Shown here in pieces: positions 6,841 to 7,726 of a stretch of 7,726 nt of DNA. The translations under genes and the position numbers were made by a program. Source of the stretch: Candidatus Omnitrophota bacterium (GTDB lineage Bacteria > Omnitrophota > Gorgyraeia > Gygaellales > Profunditerraquicolaceae); the NCBI GenBank assembly GCA_030691725.1, contig JAUYDQ010000055.1, positions 1 through 7,726 on the forward strand. Reading direction: 5' to 3'. The notes beneath the pieces were generated by a model. The model was not told where the DNA came from. It was given only the letters and a program-made list of their open reading frames with translations, and did not search any database. Every line of letters starts with the position of its first letter. The first letter of the stretch is position 1.

Positions 6841-7290
6841 TTATTCCTTATCTTTATAATATTTCTCTATTGCCCCTTTGACATCGGATAAAGTAGAGAC
6901 GAATATCTGTATATTGCAACCCGACAATAATTCTACGTCTTCAATTGCATGGTCGTTAAGGGGATTTGACATTGCCAGAGTAAGATTATTACCGATTTTA
7001 TCTACGGGGATAAACAGGTATTGCCGGGCAACACGGCTGGGAATAATATTAACAACTTCGGGATTAATCTCATAGTTAGACAAAGGCAGATACGGAAAAC
7101 CATATTGGGCGGTTAAGGCCTGGGCAATATCTTCTTCCTTAGCAAGTCCCAATTCTACCAATACTTCACCAATCAGGCCTCCCTTTTCCTTCTGGACAGT
7201 TAATGCCTTATCTAATTGGGACTGATTAATGACGCCCCGTTCAATAAGTAACGCTCCTAATTGTTTGTTTACAACTTTTCTTATGGGCAT
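6841..7290 (-). CDS. Stand-alone MshEN/GspE-N domain protein, likely c-di-GMP sensor
   Basis: A 149-aa cytosolic protein that is just the N-terminal regulatory domain of PilB/GspE ATPases, with no ATPase attached. The MshEN family signature is two 24-residue motifs five residues apart. Here they are 10-33 and 39-62, linked by KEKGG. The key glycines (Gly12, Gly19, Gly41, Gly48) and closing glutamines (Gln33, Gln62) are present. The leading Arg of each motif is replaced (Gln10, Leu39). The rest (PSRVARQYLFIPV, LAMSNPLNDHAI) aligns with residues ~80-145 of both downstream ATPases. The ATG overlaps the preceding gene by 10 bp with no Shine-Dalgarno, so translation is probably by termination-reinitiation. 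It may bind c-di-GMP and act in trans on the ATPases. Alternatively it is a decayed third ATPase copy, although ending cleanly at a domain boundary argues for a genuine small protein. Confidence 0.85.
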   Translation of the reverse strand: MPIRKVVNKQLGALLIERGVINQSQLDKALTVQKEKGGLIGEVLVELGLAKEEDIAQALTAQYGFPYLPLSNYEINPEVVNIIPSRVARQYLFIPVDKIGNNLTLAMSNPLNDHAIEDVELLSGCNIQIFVSTLSDVKGAIEKYYKDKE

Positions 7291-7726
7291 TCGAGTTTTT
7301 GCAAAAGAACACCTATGCGATTTTTGCCTTGCGTTTTGGCAAAATTAAGTGCTTCTTTTGCCTTAATAATTAACTGATTATCTTCTTTCTTCGTCTTAAA
7401 AAGAAGTAATTTCTGCGTCTGGTTATCCACCAGGTACAAGAGGCAGGTGCCTTTGGAGCCGGCGACGAGCGATGAAGCGATATCCAAAAGCTTGTCCGCG
7501 ACAAACTCAAGGCTTAAGTTCTGGTTTAGCTCTTCGATGATGACCTTCAGGCTGTTGTAGCGGCTGATTTTTTCCCGCAGGCCAGTAAGATTCTTTTGTT
7601 CCTGCGATTTGCGGTCAGAGAGAATATTCAGTTTTTCCTGCAGGCCTTCTTTCTGTAGGCTCAGGCGTTCCCGGCGGCGGCTAAAGGCGCGGAATACATA
7701 AAACGCGGTTAAAAAAGAGGCGAGAT
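7281..7726 (-). CDS. Membrane-anchored coiled-coil/GAF protein with GGDEF tail, partial; probable cyclase remnant
   Basis: The reading frame is open from the window edge to TAA at 7283-7281 (147 whole codons; true start off the right edge). Residues count from the first whole codon. The fragment begins with the end of a hydrophobic segment (LASFLTAFYVF) followed by RAFSRRRER, a positive-inside anchor. A coiled coil follows (~18-68), then the first half of a GAF domain (~70-118: LLDIASSLVAGSKGTCLLYLVD). After only ~50 GAF residues the frame reads AKEALNFAKTQGKNRIGV (122-139), which resembles the end of GGDEF domains (ALYxAKxxGKNRV). The rest of the GAF and the GGDEF active site are absent, which suggests an in-frame deletion of a GAF-GGDEF diguanylate cyclase, or an assembly collapse. 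A TTG at 7487 is only an internal codon. The 5' part is clearly GC-richer than the 3' part. Confidence 0.7.
   Translation of the reverse strand, partial: LASFLTAFYVFRAFSRRRERLSLQKEGLQEKLNILSDRKSQEQKNLTGLREKISRYNSLKVIIEELNQNLSLEFVADKLLDIASSLVAGSKGTCLLYLVDNQTQKLLLFKTKKEDNQLIIKAKEALNFAKTQGKNRIGVLLQKLECP

Overview
The window reads almost entirely on the minus strand and looks like one chromosomal segment from an uncultivated bacterium. The best anchor is the first third of a 16S rRNA gene at the left edge. Its 5' region (GGATTAGGCATGCAAGTCG) and its GGAGGCTGC variant of the usual GGAGGCAGC fit the PVC/Omnitrophota (OP3) part of the tree. That placement is from memory, not from a search. Base composition is moderate to AT-rich.

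Layout in transcription order (right to left). 7726-7281: the C-terminal part of a membrane-anchored coiled-coil protein with the start of a GAF domain, which runs directly into what looks like the last ~20 residues of a GGDEF (diguanylate cyclase) domain. It overlaps by 10 bp a 149-aa stand-alone MshEN/GspE-N domain protein (7290-6841). A 155-bp gap follows, holding a large inverted repeat with heptamer-periodic arms. Then come two tandem PilB/GspE-type assembly ATPases (6685-4928 and 4916-3156), an HD-GYP phosphodiesterase with a non-phosphorylatable receiver domain (3151-2081) and a PilC/GspF inner-membrane platform protein (2032-830). After a 369-bp non-coding region comes the 16S gene (460-1). 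That region holds tandem sigma70-type rRNA promoters, a terminator-like hairpin and a boxA antitermination element.

Functionally the protein genes form a type IV pilus / type II secretion-like motor cassette (two ATPases plus the platform) with cyclic-di-GMP genes woven in: a probable former cyclase, a MshEN sensor domain and an HD-GYP hydrolase. The pattern of decay is the most interesting part. The cyclase appears to have lost its catalytic core. The MshEN motifs inside both ATPases have lost their glycines, whereas the free-standing MshEN protein keeps them. The HD-GYP enzyme keeps its catalytic residues, but its receiver has Lys where the phospho-acceptor Asp belongs. A reasonable hypothesis is that c-di-GMP control of this motor has moved to a trans-acting sensor and a constitutively regulated hydrolase. 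No pilin, PilT, PilM/N/O/Q or secretin gene is in the window.
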